Shown: positions 1-9,232, numbered from the stretch's first letter. The stretch: DNA of 40,112 nt from Pseudorhodobacter antarcticus (GCA_945862435.1 CAMAXX010000024.1:1-40112), one strand, 5' to 3'. Translations and numbers: made by a program. The notes: generated from the letters alone by a model not told the origin.

Positions 1-85
1 ACGCAACCTGACGCCGTGTCAGGCCACTGGTCGTCGCTATGCGAACTGCATCCCGTTTGAACTCGTCGCTGTGTATAATTGCCAT
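1..85 (-). CDS. IS3-type transposase OrfA, N-terminal fragment (cut by window edge)
   Basis: The minus strand starting at an ATG at 83-85 reads MAIIHSDEFKRDAVRIATTS and then GLTRRQVA before the window ends. SDEFKRDAVR followed by GLTRRQVA is the opening of the helix-turn-helix domain of IS3-family OrfA proteins, which bind the element's ends. A strong ribosome binding site, AAGGAG, lies 8 bases before the ATG, as expected for an intact start. Only the first 28 codons are visible; OrfB, with the DDE catalytic domain, should lie left of the window. The family assignment rests on this short stretch alone. Confidence 0.8.
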   Translation of the reverse strand, partial: MAIIHSDEFKRDAVRIATTSGLTRRQVA

Positions 86-148
86 ATTCGGTCTCCTTGA
101 TGGCGAGTATTGCTCTCAAAAGACCGGAACGAAACCGTGACAGGTCCA
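1..148 (-). mobile_element. Right-hand part of an IS3-family insertion sequence, inserted in the adhesin gene
   Basis: The adhesin reading frame is normal down to about base 165, then loses all resemblance to Ig-like repeats and stops at 37, while a transposase start with its own ribosome binding site appears at 85 in another frame. The element's end must therefore lie roughly between 105 and 165. I place it near 148 because the minus strand there reads TGGACCTGTCACGG, and IS3-family ends usually begin with TG. The exact boundary, the other end and the target duplication are outside what I can see. Confidence 0.6.
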
Positions 149-2280
149 GCGGTCACAAACGGATCATCTGGCGCGCGCGTATCGACAGTTACCGCCAAGG
201 TCTGCGCGGCCGAGGCGTTGCCGTTCACGTCCGTGGCAATTACTGTGGCCATGCGCTGCGTCGCATCAATCGCGCCAGCGCCCAGCAAATGCGCGATGCT
301 AAAGTTAGCTGTCCAATTGCCGTTTGCGTCTGCGGTCACTGTGCGCGTTTGGCCTTCGAAATTCACCATGACGCTTGAACCTGCATCAGCAAGCCCCGTC
401 AGGTTGACGCCCGCTGCGGCCTCTGCTGCGTTGACAGATGCACCAAAGGCTTGGTTTGCAGCAAACGAGGCGGTTGCCAAAGTGTCCACTGTCACATTGC
501 GCGTGGCCGTGCCGACGTTGCCATAGGCATCCACCGATTGCACCGTCATCACCGTATTGGCCGCGTTCATGCTGCCAAACATATTGGCAGGAAAATTCAC
601 ACTCCATGCGCCAGTGCTTGCGTTCACGTTGGCAGCAAAGGTTTGCCCGCCCCATGTCACATTCACCAATTGCGTACCAATTTCCGCCGTGCCCGTTACT
701 GCAATTTGTGCGCCGTTCTCAGCGGCGTTCAAAACGTCATTACCTGCGACAGCATTGGCGGCAACTGTCGCCACCGTATCCACGCGCACCTGATGGGTGA
801 TTGTGTTAGGATTGCCAGCGGCATCATTGCTGGTGATGCTCATCGTCGCACTCGTGCCATTTTGCGTCAGCAAACCGCCTGCAAAATTGGCCGACCACTG
901 CCCATTTGCCCCCACAGTCACAGGCTGCGAAACGCCGCCCAAAGTAATGGTCAATTGCGCCCCCGGCACCGAAGTGCCCGTTGCGGTAAAGCCATCACGG
1001 CCTTCGAAAAAGTTCACAGTCCCATCGCCTGCAACCGAGGACACCGCAATTGCGTTGGCCACAGTGTCAATCGCGATATTGGTGTTGAACGCCGCACTGA
1101 CGTTGCCGTTTATGTCCGTGGCCGTAATCGACACAGGCACTTGGCGAAAATCACCGCCCGGCAATTGCGCCTGCGTAAAGCTGACCTGCCATGCGCCATC
1201 TGCGCCAACCACCGCGCTATGCGTGTGGCCATTGGCTGTAACGCGCATGGTTGCCCCTGCCTCGCCCGCGCCCGTAATAACCGTGGCTCCGCCCGAAACA
1301 ATATAGCTTGCGATATTATGAATATCCCCAACCGAGGTTGTGCCATCTTGTATGGCAAAGGCAGGCGGGGTCATGTCGATGATATAGGTCGATCCTGTCA
1401 GCGTGGTCGTGCCGCCTGTGCTGGAATTGGTCACAACCACTGATGGCACATAGGTGCCATCGGGGGGCAGGTTAGCGCCCGTCAGGGTCACAGTCCAGGT
1501 TCCACCTGCACCGATGGTGGTGTTGGTTGTCGTCCCGCCAATTGTGACAACCACTGTATCGCCCGGGTGACCAGTGCCAGTGACGACAACACTTGGATTG
1601 TTGGTGTTTGTTGTAACGGTGGTTGTACCGCGCGGATCGATCGCAGGCGGCGTATGACCGCCGCCGCCACCACCGCCGCCACCACCGCCACCGCCGCCGC
1701 TATCGCCGCCGTCATTGCCACCACCTCCGCCACCGCCACCACCGCCACCTAGCAGGGCCGCTCCGCCCGCCAAAGCAGCAGCCGTACCCAGCCCGCCAAG
1801 CCCCGCTGCGGTACCACCACCTGCCAGCAAACCTGGCACAAGCGCCGCCATCCCAGCGGGCTCGTTCGAGGCGACCATCGCGTCATCCAATACATCCGCC
1901 TCTGAAAAGCGCAGGTTGTCCAGCGGGCTCCACTTTTCCATGGTTTCCATAGGGCCGTAATCGGCGAACAATACGCCATCAACGCCGTCAGCAACGCGCA
2001 CTTCAACAATCTGATCGTTTGATGACAGATAAAGTTTGTTCGCTGCCCCCTCTGGCGCCGCAAAATAGTCAGACAGCACAATCGTGCGCCCGTCCATTAG
2101 CTGCACGATCAGATCGCTGCCTTGCTGCTTGTAAGACACCACTGAACCAGGGCTAAGGTTAAGCGAAACGCTTTGCCCTGGCTGAACGGCAATCAAATTG
2201 CTTTGTCCTTCACCCGCAACCGAACCCAGTTGCGTAGTGCCCGCAGAAGTGCGGACGGCGAAATTGATCGCTGACACCAT
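37..2280 (-). pseudogene. BapA-like Ig-repeat adhesin, 3' end lost to an IS
   Basis: The predicted product has about 747 residues. Residues 1-105 (INFAVRTSAGTTQLGS..., then a beta-rich region with DGRTIVLSDYF) match the prefix domain found at the N-terminus of BapA/LapF-type biofilm adhesins. Next comes a Gly/Ala stretch, a tract of about 30 glycines broken by NDGGDS (residues about 178-208), and five Ig-like repeats of about 95-100 residues from residue 217 on, with recurrent GxWxVxF and DxxGN motifs and an IDT/VDT junction. The last roughly 40 codons come from the IS. Intact relatives are much longer and end in a type I secretion signal, which is missing here. The start at 2280 is chosen because GGAG lies 7 bases upstream; in-frame ATGs at 2298 and 2304 lack this. 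Export of the truncated product is unlikely. Confidence 0.8.
1655..1760 (-). repeat. GGN codon tract encoding a polyglycine linker
   Basis: On the plus strand this stretch is almost entirely CCN triplets (ccg, cca, cct), giving about 11 and about 14 consecutive glycines separated by a short NDGGDS spacer on the minus strand. Codon choice is mixed, so it is not a pure trinucleotide repeat. It joins the prefix domain to the Ig-like repeats and is probably a flexible linker. Confidence 0.75.
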
Positions 2281-2576
2281 TGTACTGCTCCGCCTCATGT
2301 CCAAACTTATGTGTTTGGTACGTTTTGCTCGTTTTCACCCCACTGTCGGGGGCATTACAATCAACCTAACGCAGCTTGCGCCACATTTCTAGCCCTTAGT
2401 ATAGGATGTGCGCCATTTGGTCGTTCTTATTCCGCAATCATACCAAAATTGCGCCTTTTTCGCTACAGACTATTGATTCTAGTGCCTTTTCTTGCGCCAA
2501 TCATGGCAAAACTGTGGCACGGCCCCCCCAATTGTGGCCATATTTGGGCAGTGGAGGGCCTTCGCAAGATCTGTGG
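2281..2576. other. Gene-free stretch upstream of the adhesin
   Basis: These 296 bases separate the adhesin start from the end of the EamA transporter gene, both on the minus strand. The stretch is AT-richer than its neighbours and should hold the adhesin promoter, but I see no clear -35/-10 pair, terminator or RNA gene. Confidence 0.5.
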
Positions 2577-3458
2577 TTAAGGGATAAAGGCCGTTTTGTG
2601 CAGTTTGGACAGTTGCACAGCCAAAATCCCCAAAGCGGCAACAACCACGCCCAGAATATCGACAGGGCCGATATGTTCACCCAGCAAAAGGGCGGCAATG
2701 ATAACGCCAAAAGCAGGGTTTAAAAAGTGAAAGGCAGACGCCTTTATGGCCCCAATGCGCCCGACCAGCGCGAACCAAATCAACGTGGCTGTCAGACCTG
2801 GGATTAAGAGCTGATAGACAAAGGCCGCCCACAGCGCAGGGCTGTGCTGAATAACAGGGGTCTCAAACAGCGCCGACACGATGCCCAGCGCCGCCGCGCC
2901 CACCCACATTTGCAAGCCCACAATCATAAGCAAATTGCCGCCCTTTGATGCCGACCCGACTGTCAGCGTGGCCACCGCCAGCGCGCCTGCACCAACTATA
3001 CACGCCAGCACCATCGCCCCATCTGCCCCGCCAGATATGCGGCTGCCCATCACCAACGCCACACCTGCAAAGCCCGCAATCAGCCCTGCAACGCCCAAAG
3101 CCCCCATCCGCTCGCCCCGAAATGCCCATGACAGCAGCGCGACCAGCAGCGGCATAGCCGAGGCGACAATAGCCGCCAGCGAGGCTTCGATCTTTTGCAT
3201 AGCCAGAAAGTTCAGCCCCAAATACAGCGCATTTTGGCACATGCCAAAAATAATGACCGACCGCGCAGTCTGTCTGTCCAGCCGCCAGCTTTGCCCCAAG
3301 GCGCGCGCAATAAGCACCGCGATCAAGCCCGATATCGCAAAGCGCGCCGTCAGCGTCAGAAACGGCGGCGCGCCTGTCATCAAAATGCGTGCCGTGGCAA
3401 AGGCAGATGACCACATAATCGAAAACGCCACGCCCATGGCGATTGCCCGCTTGTCCAT
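2577..3458 (-). CDS. EamA/DMT-family transporter
   Basis: A predicted inner-membrane carrier of 293 residues with about ten hydrophobic segments in two homologous halves, the classical EamA layout: MGVAFSIMWSSAFATARILM opens the first half, and LLLGEHIGPVDILGVVVAAL is the conserved end of the second. Family members export amino acids or other small metabolites; the substrate cannot be read from sequence. I use the ATG at 3458, not the longer frame from 3503, because the extra 15 codons overlap the HU terminator hairpin and AGGG lies just before 3458. The gene starts 30 bases past that terminator, so it probably has its own promoter or depends on read-through. Confidence 0.88.
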   Translation of the reverse strand: MDKRAIAMGVAFSIMWSSAFATARILMTGAPPFLTLTARFAISGLIAVLIARALGQSWRLDRQTARSVIIFGMCQNALYLGLNFLAMQKIEASLAAIVASAMPLLVALLSWAFRGERMGALGVAGLIAGFAGVALVMGSRISGGADGAMVLACIVGAGALAVATLTVGSASKGGNLLMIVGLQMWVGAAALGIVSALFETPVIQHSPALWAAFVYQLLIPGLTATLIWFALVGRIGAIKASAFHFLNPAFGVIIAALLLGEHIGPVDILGVVVAALGILAVQLSKLHKTAFIP

Positions 3459-3487
3459 TTGCCGCCCTTGTCCGTTTCTATCGATGT

Positions 3488-3517
3488 AAAAAGGGCCGCC
3501 CATAGGCGACCCTTTTT
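3488..3517 (-). terminator. Intrinsic terminator of the HU gene
   Basis: The arms at 3488-3500 and 3505-3517 pair at 12 of 13 positions around a 4-base loop (cata). Read on the minus strand the hairpin ends in a run of T and starts 22 bases after the HU stop codon. The plus strand also ends in TTTTT, so it could work both ways. Confidence 0.8.
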
Positions 3518-3539
3518 AGTCTTGTAACCGATCCAGCGT

Positions 3540-3827
3540 TTAGCCGTTCACAATATCTTTCAGGCTTTTCGCGATCGAGAATTTCACCGATTTATCAGCG
3601 GCTTTGGTCATGGTTTCACCCGTCGCTGGGTTGCGCACTTGGCGCTCGGGGCGCGCACGGCAAGCCATTTTACCCAAACCAGGCAGCGTCACAGCGCCGC
3701 CCTTTGCCACTTCGCGCGATACAACATCTGCCACAGCCATCAAAGCTGCGGTTGCGGTTTTCTTATCGCTGCCCATTGCGTCTGCAATTGCAGCCACCAG
3801 TTGCGATTTGGTCATTGCGGTCGACAT
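3540..3827 (-). CDS. hup: HU-family DNA-binding protein
   Basis: A 95-residue histone-like protein that bends and compacts DNA as a dimer. It has the whole HU fold: N-terminal helices (MTKSQLVAAIADAMGSDKKT), the VTLPGLGKM strand, the flexible DNA-binding arm with ARPERQVRNPATGETM, and the C-terminal VKFSIAKSLKDIV. The arm carries the Arg-Asn-Pro sequence whose proline intercalates into DNA. The start at 3827 has GAGGGAAG upstream; a start at 3815 (MTKSQL) is also possible. The gene is followed by a strong hairpin terminator and looks monocistronic. HU alpha/beta or IHF subtype cannot be settled, but the length fits HU. Confidence 0.93.
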   Translation of the reverse strand: MSTAMTKSQLVAAIADAMGSDKKTATAALMAVADVVSREVAKGGAVTLPGLGKMACRARPERQVRNPATGETMTKAADKSVKFSIAKSLKDIVNG

Positions 3828-3965
3828 GTTTTAATTCTTCCCTCGTTTGGGGCCAGCGTTAAGTTGCGGCCAGTTGTATGCCCACTTCGGGCGCTGTGGT
3901 TGCTTTTGCCAAAAACAAGGCTATTTGCAAGCATTTTTCGCCCTTTGGCAAGCCTATTGTTCACA

Positions 3966-5444
3966 TTACAAGAACGCTGTCTCTTCAAAGCTGCGCAACT
4001 TGCGGCTGTGAATGCGGCCAATCGGCATTTGGCGCAGACGCTCCATCGCGCGAATGCCAATTTGCAGATGGCGGCTGACTTGGGTCTTGTAAAAATCGGT
4101 TGCCATGCCGGGCAGTTTCAATTCGCCATGTAAAGGCTTGTCAGATACGCATAAAAGCGTGCCGTAAGGTACGCGAAAGCGAAAGCCATTGGCCGCAATC
4201 GTCGCGCTTTCCATATCCAGCGCAATGGCGCGGCTTTGGGACAGGCGGCGCACGGGGCCAGATTGGTCGCGCAGTTCCCAATTGCGGTTATCAATCGTGG
4301 CCACAGTGCCCGTGCGCATAATGCGTTTCAGCTCATATCCCTCAAGTTGGGTGACATCTGCCACCGCCTCTTGCAGGGCGATCTGAATTTCGGCAAGTGC
4401 AGGGATCGGCACCCAAATTGGCAGATCATCGTCCAGAACGTGATCTTCGCGCAGGTATGCATGGGCAAGGCAGAAATCGCCCAAAGACTGGCTGTTGCGC
4501 AGCCCCGCGCAGTGCCCCACCATCAGCCACGCATGGGGGCGCAGCACCGCGATATGGTCGGTTGCGGTTTTGGCATTGCTGGGGCCAACCCCGATATTGA
4601 CCAGCGTGATACCATCCCCATCGGCCCGCTTTAGATGATATGTTGGCATTTGCGGCAGTTTGGCGGGCGTTGTGATCAAATCATCTGGCTTTGAGATTTC
4701 TTGGTTTCCCGTGGCAACAAAACTGGTGTAACCAAGGGCAGGATCGCGCAACGCTTGGCGCGCAAACGCCTCAAATTCATCGACATAGAATTGATAGTTT
4801 GTGAACAGAACATAGTTCTGGAAATGCACTGCATCCGTGGCGGTGTAATGCGACAGGCGCGCCAACGAATAATCCACCCGCTGCGCCGTGAACGGAGCCA
4901 ACGGGCGCGAGCCGTCTTCGTTATACGTGCGCGTGCCGTTGACAATATCGTCATTCATGGTGGCCAAATCGGGCACATCGAACATATCGCGCAGCGAAAA
5001 GGTCAGGCTGCCCTCTTGCGGAATGGCCACATCTTGGTTGCCTGCAACGGCAAAATGCACAGGGATTGGCGTGTCGGACGGGCCGATTTGCACGGGTACG
5101 CCATGATTTTGCATCAGCAGGTCAATCTGACCAATCAGATAATTGCGAAACAGATCGGGCCGCGTAATGGTGGTGGAATAGGTGCCTGGGCCAGCCACGT
5201 GGCCATAGGACAGGCGGCTGTCGATTTTGTCGTGCTGCGTGACGGTCAGGCGAATTTCGGGGTAGTATGCGCGCAGGCGCACATCGGGTTTACCCACAGT
5301 CGCGGCATGGCTAAAGGCGCGGGTCAAGAACTCGGTCGCACTGCTATAAATCAGGATCAAATAGTCCACTGCCTCTGCGGCATTGGTAAAGCTGCGCGCG
5401 TCATGTACGGGCGGGAATACGGTCGATAGGGGTGGTTTGCTCAT
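3966..5444 (-). CDS. amn: AMP nucleosidase
   Basis: A cytoplasmic enzyme of 492 residues that hydrolyses AMP to adenine and ribose 5-phosphate. The length agrees with E. coli Amn (about 484). The N-terminal half is the Amn-specific regulatory domain; the C-terminal half is the phosphorylase-like fold with TLVNIGVGPSNAKTATDHIA, LMVGHCAGLR and ALDMESATIAANGFRFRVPY, holding the Met-Glu pair that binds ribose in this superfamily. The frame is open to 5645, but family members begin like MSKPPLSTVFPP, and the ATG at 5444 is preceded by a purine-rich GAGAGAAGAAG, so I start there. It is divergent from the epimerase gene at 5619 and the two probably share the promoter region 5445-5618. Confidence 0.94.
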   Translation of the reverse strand: MSKPPLSTVFPPVHDARSFTNAAEAVDYLILIYSSATEFLTRAFSHAATVGKPDVRLRAYYPEIRLTVTQHDKIDSRLSYGHVAGPGTYSTTITRPDLFRNYLIGQIDLLMQNHGVPVQIGPSDTPIPVHFAVAGNQDVAIPQEGSLTFSLRDMFDVPDLATMNDDIVNGTRTYNEDGSRPLAPFTAQRVDYSLARLSHYTATDAVHFQNYVLFTNYQFYVDEFEAFARQALRDPALGYTSFVATGNQEISKPDDLITTPAKLPQMPTYHLKRADGDGITLVNIGVGPSNAKTATDHIAVLRPHAWLMVGHCAGLRNSQSLGDFCLAHAYLREDHVLDDDLPIWVPIPALAEIQIALQEAVADVTQLEGYELKRIMRTGTVATIDNRNWELRDQSGPVRRLSQSRAIALDMESATIAANGFRFRVPYGTLLCVSDKPLHGELKLPGMATDFYKTQVSRHLQIGIRAMERLRQMPIGRIHSRKLRSFEETAFL

Positions 5445-5618
5445 TCTTCTTCTCTCTTTTGATCGCGCATCTAAGGGGTTTGGGGTGCTGCTGGCAAGTG
5501 TTTGCTGATATTTCCGCGCTTTTAGGCCGACCACGTGACGATATGGTGACGTGCAAGTTGTTGGGTCGCCTGACAAAATCACCTTGATATGCGACAGATT
5601 GCGCGGGATAACGCGGCC

Positions 5619-6458
5619 ATGAACACGCTTCTTACCCTTGGCCATGGCTACTGCGCCGAAGAACTGGCCACCCGCCTGATCCCGCAGGGATGGCAGGTGA
5701 TTGGCACGGCGCGCACGCCCGCGCGCGCCGCTGAAATGACGCAGGCTGGGGTCGAGGCGATCATCTATCCGTGCGATCTAACCCCCGCCCTTGCCCGCGC
5801 CAGCCATATCTTGATAAGCGCCGCCCCCACTGCGGACGGCGATGTTTTTCTGTCGCAGGCAGGCGATTCTATCCGCGCGGCGCGTCCAAGATGGGTAGGT
5901 TATCTGTCCACAACGGCGGTTTATGGCGACCATCAGGGCGCGTGGGTGGACGAAGATACCCCGCCCAAACCGCAGTCATCCCGCGCTACCGCCCGCGTTT
6001 TGGCCGAAGGCCAATGGCTGGCGTCGGGTCTTGCCGTGCATATTTTTCGCCTTGCGGGCATATACGGGCCAGGTCGCGGCCCGTTCCAGAAAATCCGTGA
6101 CGGATCAGCGCGCCAGATCATCAAAAAGAACCAAGTGTTCTCCCGCACCCATGTTCAGGATATTGCCCAAGTGCTTGCGGCATCTATGGCCGCGCCGCAT
6201 GCAGGGCAAATCTACAATGTCTGCGATGACAATCCTGCCCCCCCAGAAAAGGTGCTGTGCTATGCGGCCGATCTTCTTGGGGCCCCGCATCCGCCCAAGA
6301 TCAACTTTGAAACCGCCGTTCTGCCCGAAATGGTGCGCAGCTTTTATGCCGAATCCAAACGCATCAGGAATGACAAAATTAAATCCGCGCTTGGGGTAAA
6401 GCTGCTGTATCCCACCTATCAGGCAGGGCTGACAGCCCTGCTGAAATCCGAAGGCTAA
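5619..6458 (+). CDS. YeeZ-like NAD(P)-dependent epimerase/dehydratase family protein
   Basis: A 279-residue extended short-chain dehydrogenase-like protein. The Rossmann entry is LLTLGHGYCAEELATRL, a GxGxxxE variant of the nucleotide-binding glycine motif. STTAVYGDHQGAWVDEDTPP gives the Tyr region of this superfamily, but I see no following Lys at the usual YxxxK spacing, which is also typical of YeeZ-type members. RLAGIYGPGRGP and FSRTHVQDIAQVL are standard epimerase motifs. The substrate is unknown. The start at 5619 puts the Rossmann strand immediately at the N-terminus; an upstream ATG at 5589 would add ten residues without similarity. It ends two bases before the convergent zinc-ribbon gene. 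Confidence 0.82.
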   Translation: MNTLLTLGHGYCAEELATRLIPQGWQVIGTARTPARAAEMTQAGVEAIIYPCDLTPALARASHILISAAPTADGDVFLSQAGDSIRAARPRWVGYLSTTAVYGDHQGAWVDEDTPPKPQSSRATARVLAEGQWLASGLAVHIFRLAGIYGPGRGPFQKIRDGSARQIIKKNQVFSRTHVQDIAQVLAASMAAPHAGQIYNVCDDNPAPPEKVLCYAADLLGAPHPPKINFETAVLPEMVRSFYAESKRIRNDKIKSALGVKLLYPTYQAGLTALLKSEG

Positions 6459-6460
6459 AG

Positions 6461-7447
6461 CTAAATCCAGCCCTGCGCCGCGGCCCAGTCCAGCACATAC
6501 TGAACCGCGCCTTTTGCCAGTGCCAGCGCCTCTTTTGCCATTGCCAACGCTTGCGGTACAATCACCTGCACCTCATCGCGCAGGCTATTCACAAAGGTAA
6601 TGTATTGCCCCACTGGTGCGGCGAGTTCTGGGACGGCGTTCGCCAATTCGGGGCCAAAAACATATCCCGCCACCGCCAAAAACGCCCCCAGTATAGCCAC
6701 ATAAAACCCACCTCGGCCGCCAGATTTCTTACGCGGTTTGGGTATGGCAGGGGTAAAATCGTTGCGAAGATCTTGGCCTTGCTCCACACCTGCATTGGGC
6801 TGCGGCGTCATCCGTGCGGTCTGGAGCGCGGCAGACACCGGCGCGGTCTGGGGCGCGGCATCGTCATTCAAACCCTTCAGTTTCGCCACACGGCGGGGCG
6901 ATACGCGTGGCGAAGGCGACCCAAAATTCGCATTTTGGGCCCGGGCATTCTGTTCGGCGTCCAATTCAGCCTCAATGTCGCGCAAATCGGCATCACTGTC
7001 TGGACCAGACCGATAGATGTTAGCCTGCCGATCAGACTGCCGATCAGACTGCGCGCCCGATCGTTGGTCGCGCGCATCTTTGGCAACCATCGCATCCAGC
7101 ACTGCCTCGGGGCCATCGGCTTGAGGCATGGGTTTGGCAGCCGCGTTGGTGCGCGCCGCATCTTCGGCCCGCTTCGCCTCTTCAAGGGCGACCTCTTCGC
7201 GCAATACCCGCAGTGCCTCGGGGTCAAGCTCGCGCCGTGGAATTGGCAATGGCGCCTCACTACCCTGTGCTAAGGGCGGCGGCGGATCATAAAGGACAGA
7301 CTCTATCTCGTAATCGACTTCAAAATCGGGATGGGCTTGAAACCAGCCATGGCCGCAATTGGAACATTGCACATCGCGCCCATCAAAGGGGATGGCCGAG
7401 GCGACGACCTCGTACTCAGCATCACAGTTCGGGCATTGCAGGCGCAT
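6461..7447 (-). CDS. MJ0042-type zinc-ribbon protein with one membrane segment
   Basis: About 328 residues. The N-terminus MRLQCPNCDAEYEV ... VQCSNCGHGWFQ holds two CxxC pairs of the zinc-ribbon type called MJ0042. A long, acidic, low-complexity middle (residues about 60-240, rich in Ala, Asp, Arg, Gln) follows, then a basic stretch (PRKKSGGRGG), one transmembrane helix (FYVAILGAFLAVAGYVFGP) and a C-terminal tail of about 80 residues. Such proteins are common in Rhodobacterales directly upstream of and divergent from ftsE, as here; their function is unknown to me. The frame is open to an ATG at 7471, but relatives begin right at MRL-CPNC. Neither start has a strong ribosome binding site. Confidence 0.72.
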   Translation of the reverse strand: MRLQCPNCDAEYEVVASAIPFDGRDVQCSNCGHGWFQAHPDFEVDYEIESVLYDPPPPLAQGSEAPLPIPRRELDPEALRVLREEVALEEAKRAEDAARTNAAAKPMPQADGPEAVLDAMVAKDARDQRSGAQSDRQSDRQANIYRSGPDSDADLRDIEAELDAEQNARAQNANFGSPSPRVSPRRVAKLKGLNDDAAPQTAPVSAALQTARMTPQPNAGVEQGQDLRNDFTPAIPKPRKKSGGRGGFYVAILGAFLAVAGYVFGPELANAVPELAAPVGQYITFVNSLRDEVQVIVPQALAMAKEALALAKGAVQYVLDWAAAQGWI

Positions 7448-7634
7448 GGGCTGCGAAATCCAATTGGTCATTCTTTGGGAAACTCTATCAACCTTCTGCG
7501 TGCACTAAAAGCCCCTCAGCCGCCTGCGTGATCTTTTGTGCAGCGGGCCCTCTTGCAGCACCATGTGCCATTGAATCCGGCGCAGCCTTAGGCAATGGTA
7601 GGTTGTGGTGAGCGGCGGCCAAAGGGGTTAGGGC

Positions 7635-8306
7635 GTGATTGCGTTTGAGGGGGTTTCTTATGGCTATGACGGCGGCAACTTGTTGGCCGACATCAACCTG
7701 CGCCTTGCGGCGGGCTCTTTTCATTTTCTGACAGGCCCATCAGGTGCAGGAAAATCCACTTTTCTGAAACTCTGCTATGCCGAACTGCTGCCCAATTCGG
7801 GGCGCGTGACGATTATGGATCAAATCGCCACCTCTATGTCGCGCGATGATATCGCCTTTGCGCGCCGCCGCATTGGCGTTGTGCATCAAGATTGTCAGTT
7901 TCTCGATCATCTGCCAGTGGATGAAAATATCACCCTGCCGTTGACCGTTTCGGGCCAATTTGCCGAACCGCGCGATTTGCGCGAACTCATGGATTGGGTC
8001 GGCCTTGCCCCCTTGGCGCGCGCCTATCCACCCCAGCTTTCTGGGGGCGAGCGGCAGCGCGCCGCCCTGGCCCGCGCAGTAATTATGGGCCCAGATGTGA
8101 TTTTGGCAGACGAGCCCACGGGCAACCTTGATTGGGACATGTCGCTGCGCCTGCTGACGCTGCTGATGGAATTGAACCGCATGGGCAAAACTGTGCTGAT
8201 CGCCACCCATGATATGAACCTGATCCGCCAAGCCAAATCCCAAGTGGCCGCGCGCGTGCTGCGCATTTCAAACAAGCGTATCCAATTGGCGGGGGCGGAT
8301 CTGTGA
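7635..8306 (+). CDS. ftsE: Cell division ATP-binding protein FtsE
   Basis: The cytoplasmic ATPase of the FtsEX complex, which in other bacteria controls cell-wall hydrolases at the division site. The 223 residues contain Walker A GPSGAGKS (34-41), Q-loop VVHQDCQFL (82-90), ABC signature LSGGERQRAA (135-144), Walker B VILADEP (155-161) and the switch histidine in IATHDMN. Length and order are normal. The start is GTG at 7635, with GGGG several bases before it. Its last bases overlap ftsX, so the two are translationally coupled. The 187 bases upstream (7448-7634) form a divergent promoter region with the zinc-ribbon gene. Confidence 0.94.
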   Translation: MIAFEGVSYGYDGGNLLADINLRLAAGSFHFLTGPSGAGKSTFLKLCYAELLPNSGRVTIMDQIATSMSRDDIAFARRRIGVVHQDCQFLDHLPVDENITLPLTVSGQFAEPRDLRELMDWVGLAPLARAYPPQLSGGERQRAALARAVIMGPDVILADEPTGNLDWDMSLRLLTLLMELNRMGKTVLIATHDMNLIRQAKSQVAARVLRISNKRIQLAGADL

Positions 8307-9232
8307 TGCGCGCGCCCAGCTTTCGCCCCAGCCATCTGATCGCCGCCCTGCGCGGTATTTTTGCCCCTGATGGCAGCGAGGGCAACATCGTACCGCCTTC
8401 GGGCCATACCGCATGGCTGACAACATTCACCGCAGGCGCGATGGCATTTTTGGCGGTGTTCGCGCTGGCCTTGGCGCTGGCATCGGGGCGCTTGGCAGAA
8501 CGCTGGTCAGACGCGCTAGATCGCACGGCAACAGTGCGCCTTTCTGCGCCCCAAGACCAGATTGATCTGCAAATTCAGGCGGTGCTGAACGTGCTGCAAA
8601 CCACGCCGGGCATTGCCAGCGCGCGGGCCCTGACGGCAGACGAACAGCGCGCCCTGCTGGCACCCTGGTTTGGCCCAGACCTGCCCGTGGATACCTTGCC
8701 CCTGCCCCGCTTGATCGAGGTTATTGAGGATACCAGCGGATATGACGGCGAGGGCCTGCGCCAACGCCTATCTGCCGAAGCCCCTGGCGCGGTGCTGGAC
8801 GATCACACCCGCTGGCGCAAGCCGCTGGCCATTGCGGCCCAGCGCCTGCGGCTGCTTGGCTTTTTGTCCATCGCGCTGATCACGGGCGCGACAGCGGCGA
8901 TGATCACGCTGGCCGCCAGTGCCGCGCTGGCTGCAAATGCGGGCGTAATCAAGGTGCTACGCCTTGTGGGCGCGCGCGATGCCTATATTGCCGCCGCCTT
9001 TGTGCGCCGCTTTACTCTGCGCGCACTGGCAGGGGCGCTGGCGGGCACACTGGCGGGGATGATCGCCGTATCCATCCTGCCTGCCGCTAACGAGGCTGGC
9101 GGATTTCTGACGGGCCTTGGATTTCAGGGCTGGGGTTGGCTGACGCCCCTAATCCTGCCCCCCTTGGCCGCGGCAGTGGCCTATTTTTCCACGCGCGCCG
9201 CCGCCCAAGCCACGTTAACGGAGCTCACCTAA
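8306..9232 (+). CDS. ftsX: Cell division protein FtsX
   Basis: The membrane partner of FtsE, 308 residues. It shows the expected layout: a cytoplasmic N-terminus, a first transmembrane helix (TAGAMAFLAVFALALALASG), an extracytoplasmic domain of about 120 residues, then three further helices near residues 195-300 (FLSIALITGATAAMITLAA, LAGALAGTLAGMIAV, LTPLILPPLAAAVAYF). KVLRLVGARDAYIAAAFVRR is the conserved FtsX cytoplasmic loop after the second helix. The ATG at 8306 overlaps the ftsE stop as TGATG; a GTG at 8303 would add one residue. No EnvC or amidase gene is adjacent. Confidence 0.9.
   Translation: MRAPSFRPSHLIAALRGIFAPDGSEGNIVPPSGHTAWLTTFTAGAMAFLAVFALALALASGRLAERWSDALDRTATVRLSAPQDQIDLQIQAVLNVLQTTPGIASARALTADEQRALLAPWFGPDLPVDTLPLPRLIEVIEDTSGYDGEGLRQRLSAEAPGAVLDDHTRWRKPLAIAAQRLRLLGFLSIALITGATAAMITLAASAALAANAGVIKVLRLVGARDAYIAAAFVRRFTLRALAGALAGTLAGMIAVSILPAANEAGGFLTGLGFQGWGWLTPLILPPLAAAVAYFSTRAAAQATLTELT

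Noticed and set aside
37..165. A frameshift at the end of the adhesin gene
   Set aside because: The odd C-terminus is explained by the IS: a transposase start with its own ribosome binding site lies there in another frame.
451..1443. 330-codon plus-strand frame opposite the adhesin
   Set aside because: It is antisense to a clear repeat-domain gene, has a His/Arg/Cys-rich composition typical of shadow frames, and has no ribosome binding site.
3966..5645. Longer AMP nucleosidase starting at 5645
   Set aside because: The extra 67 residues lack similarity and overlap the divergent epimerase gene; the ATG at 5444 has a better ribosome binding site and matches the family's length.
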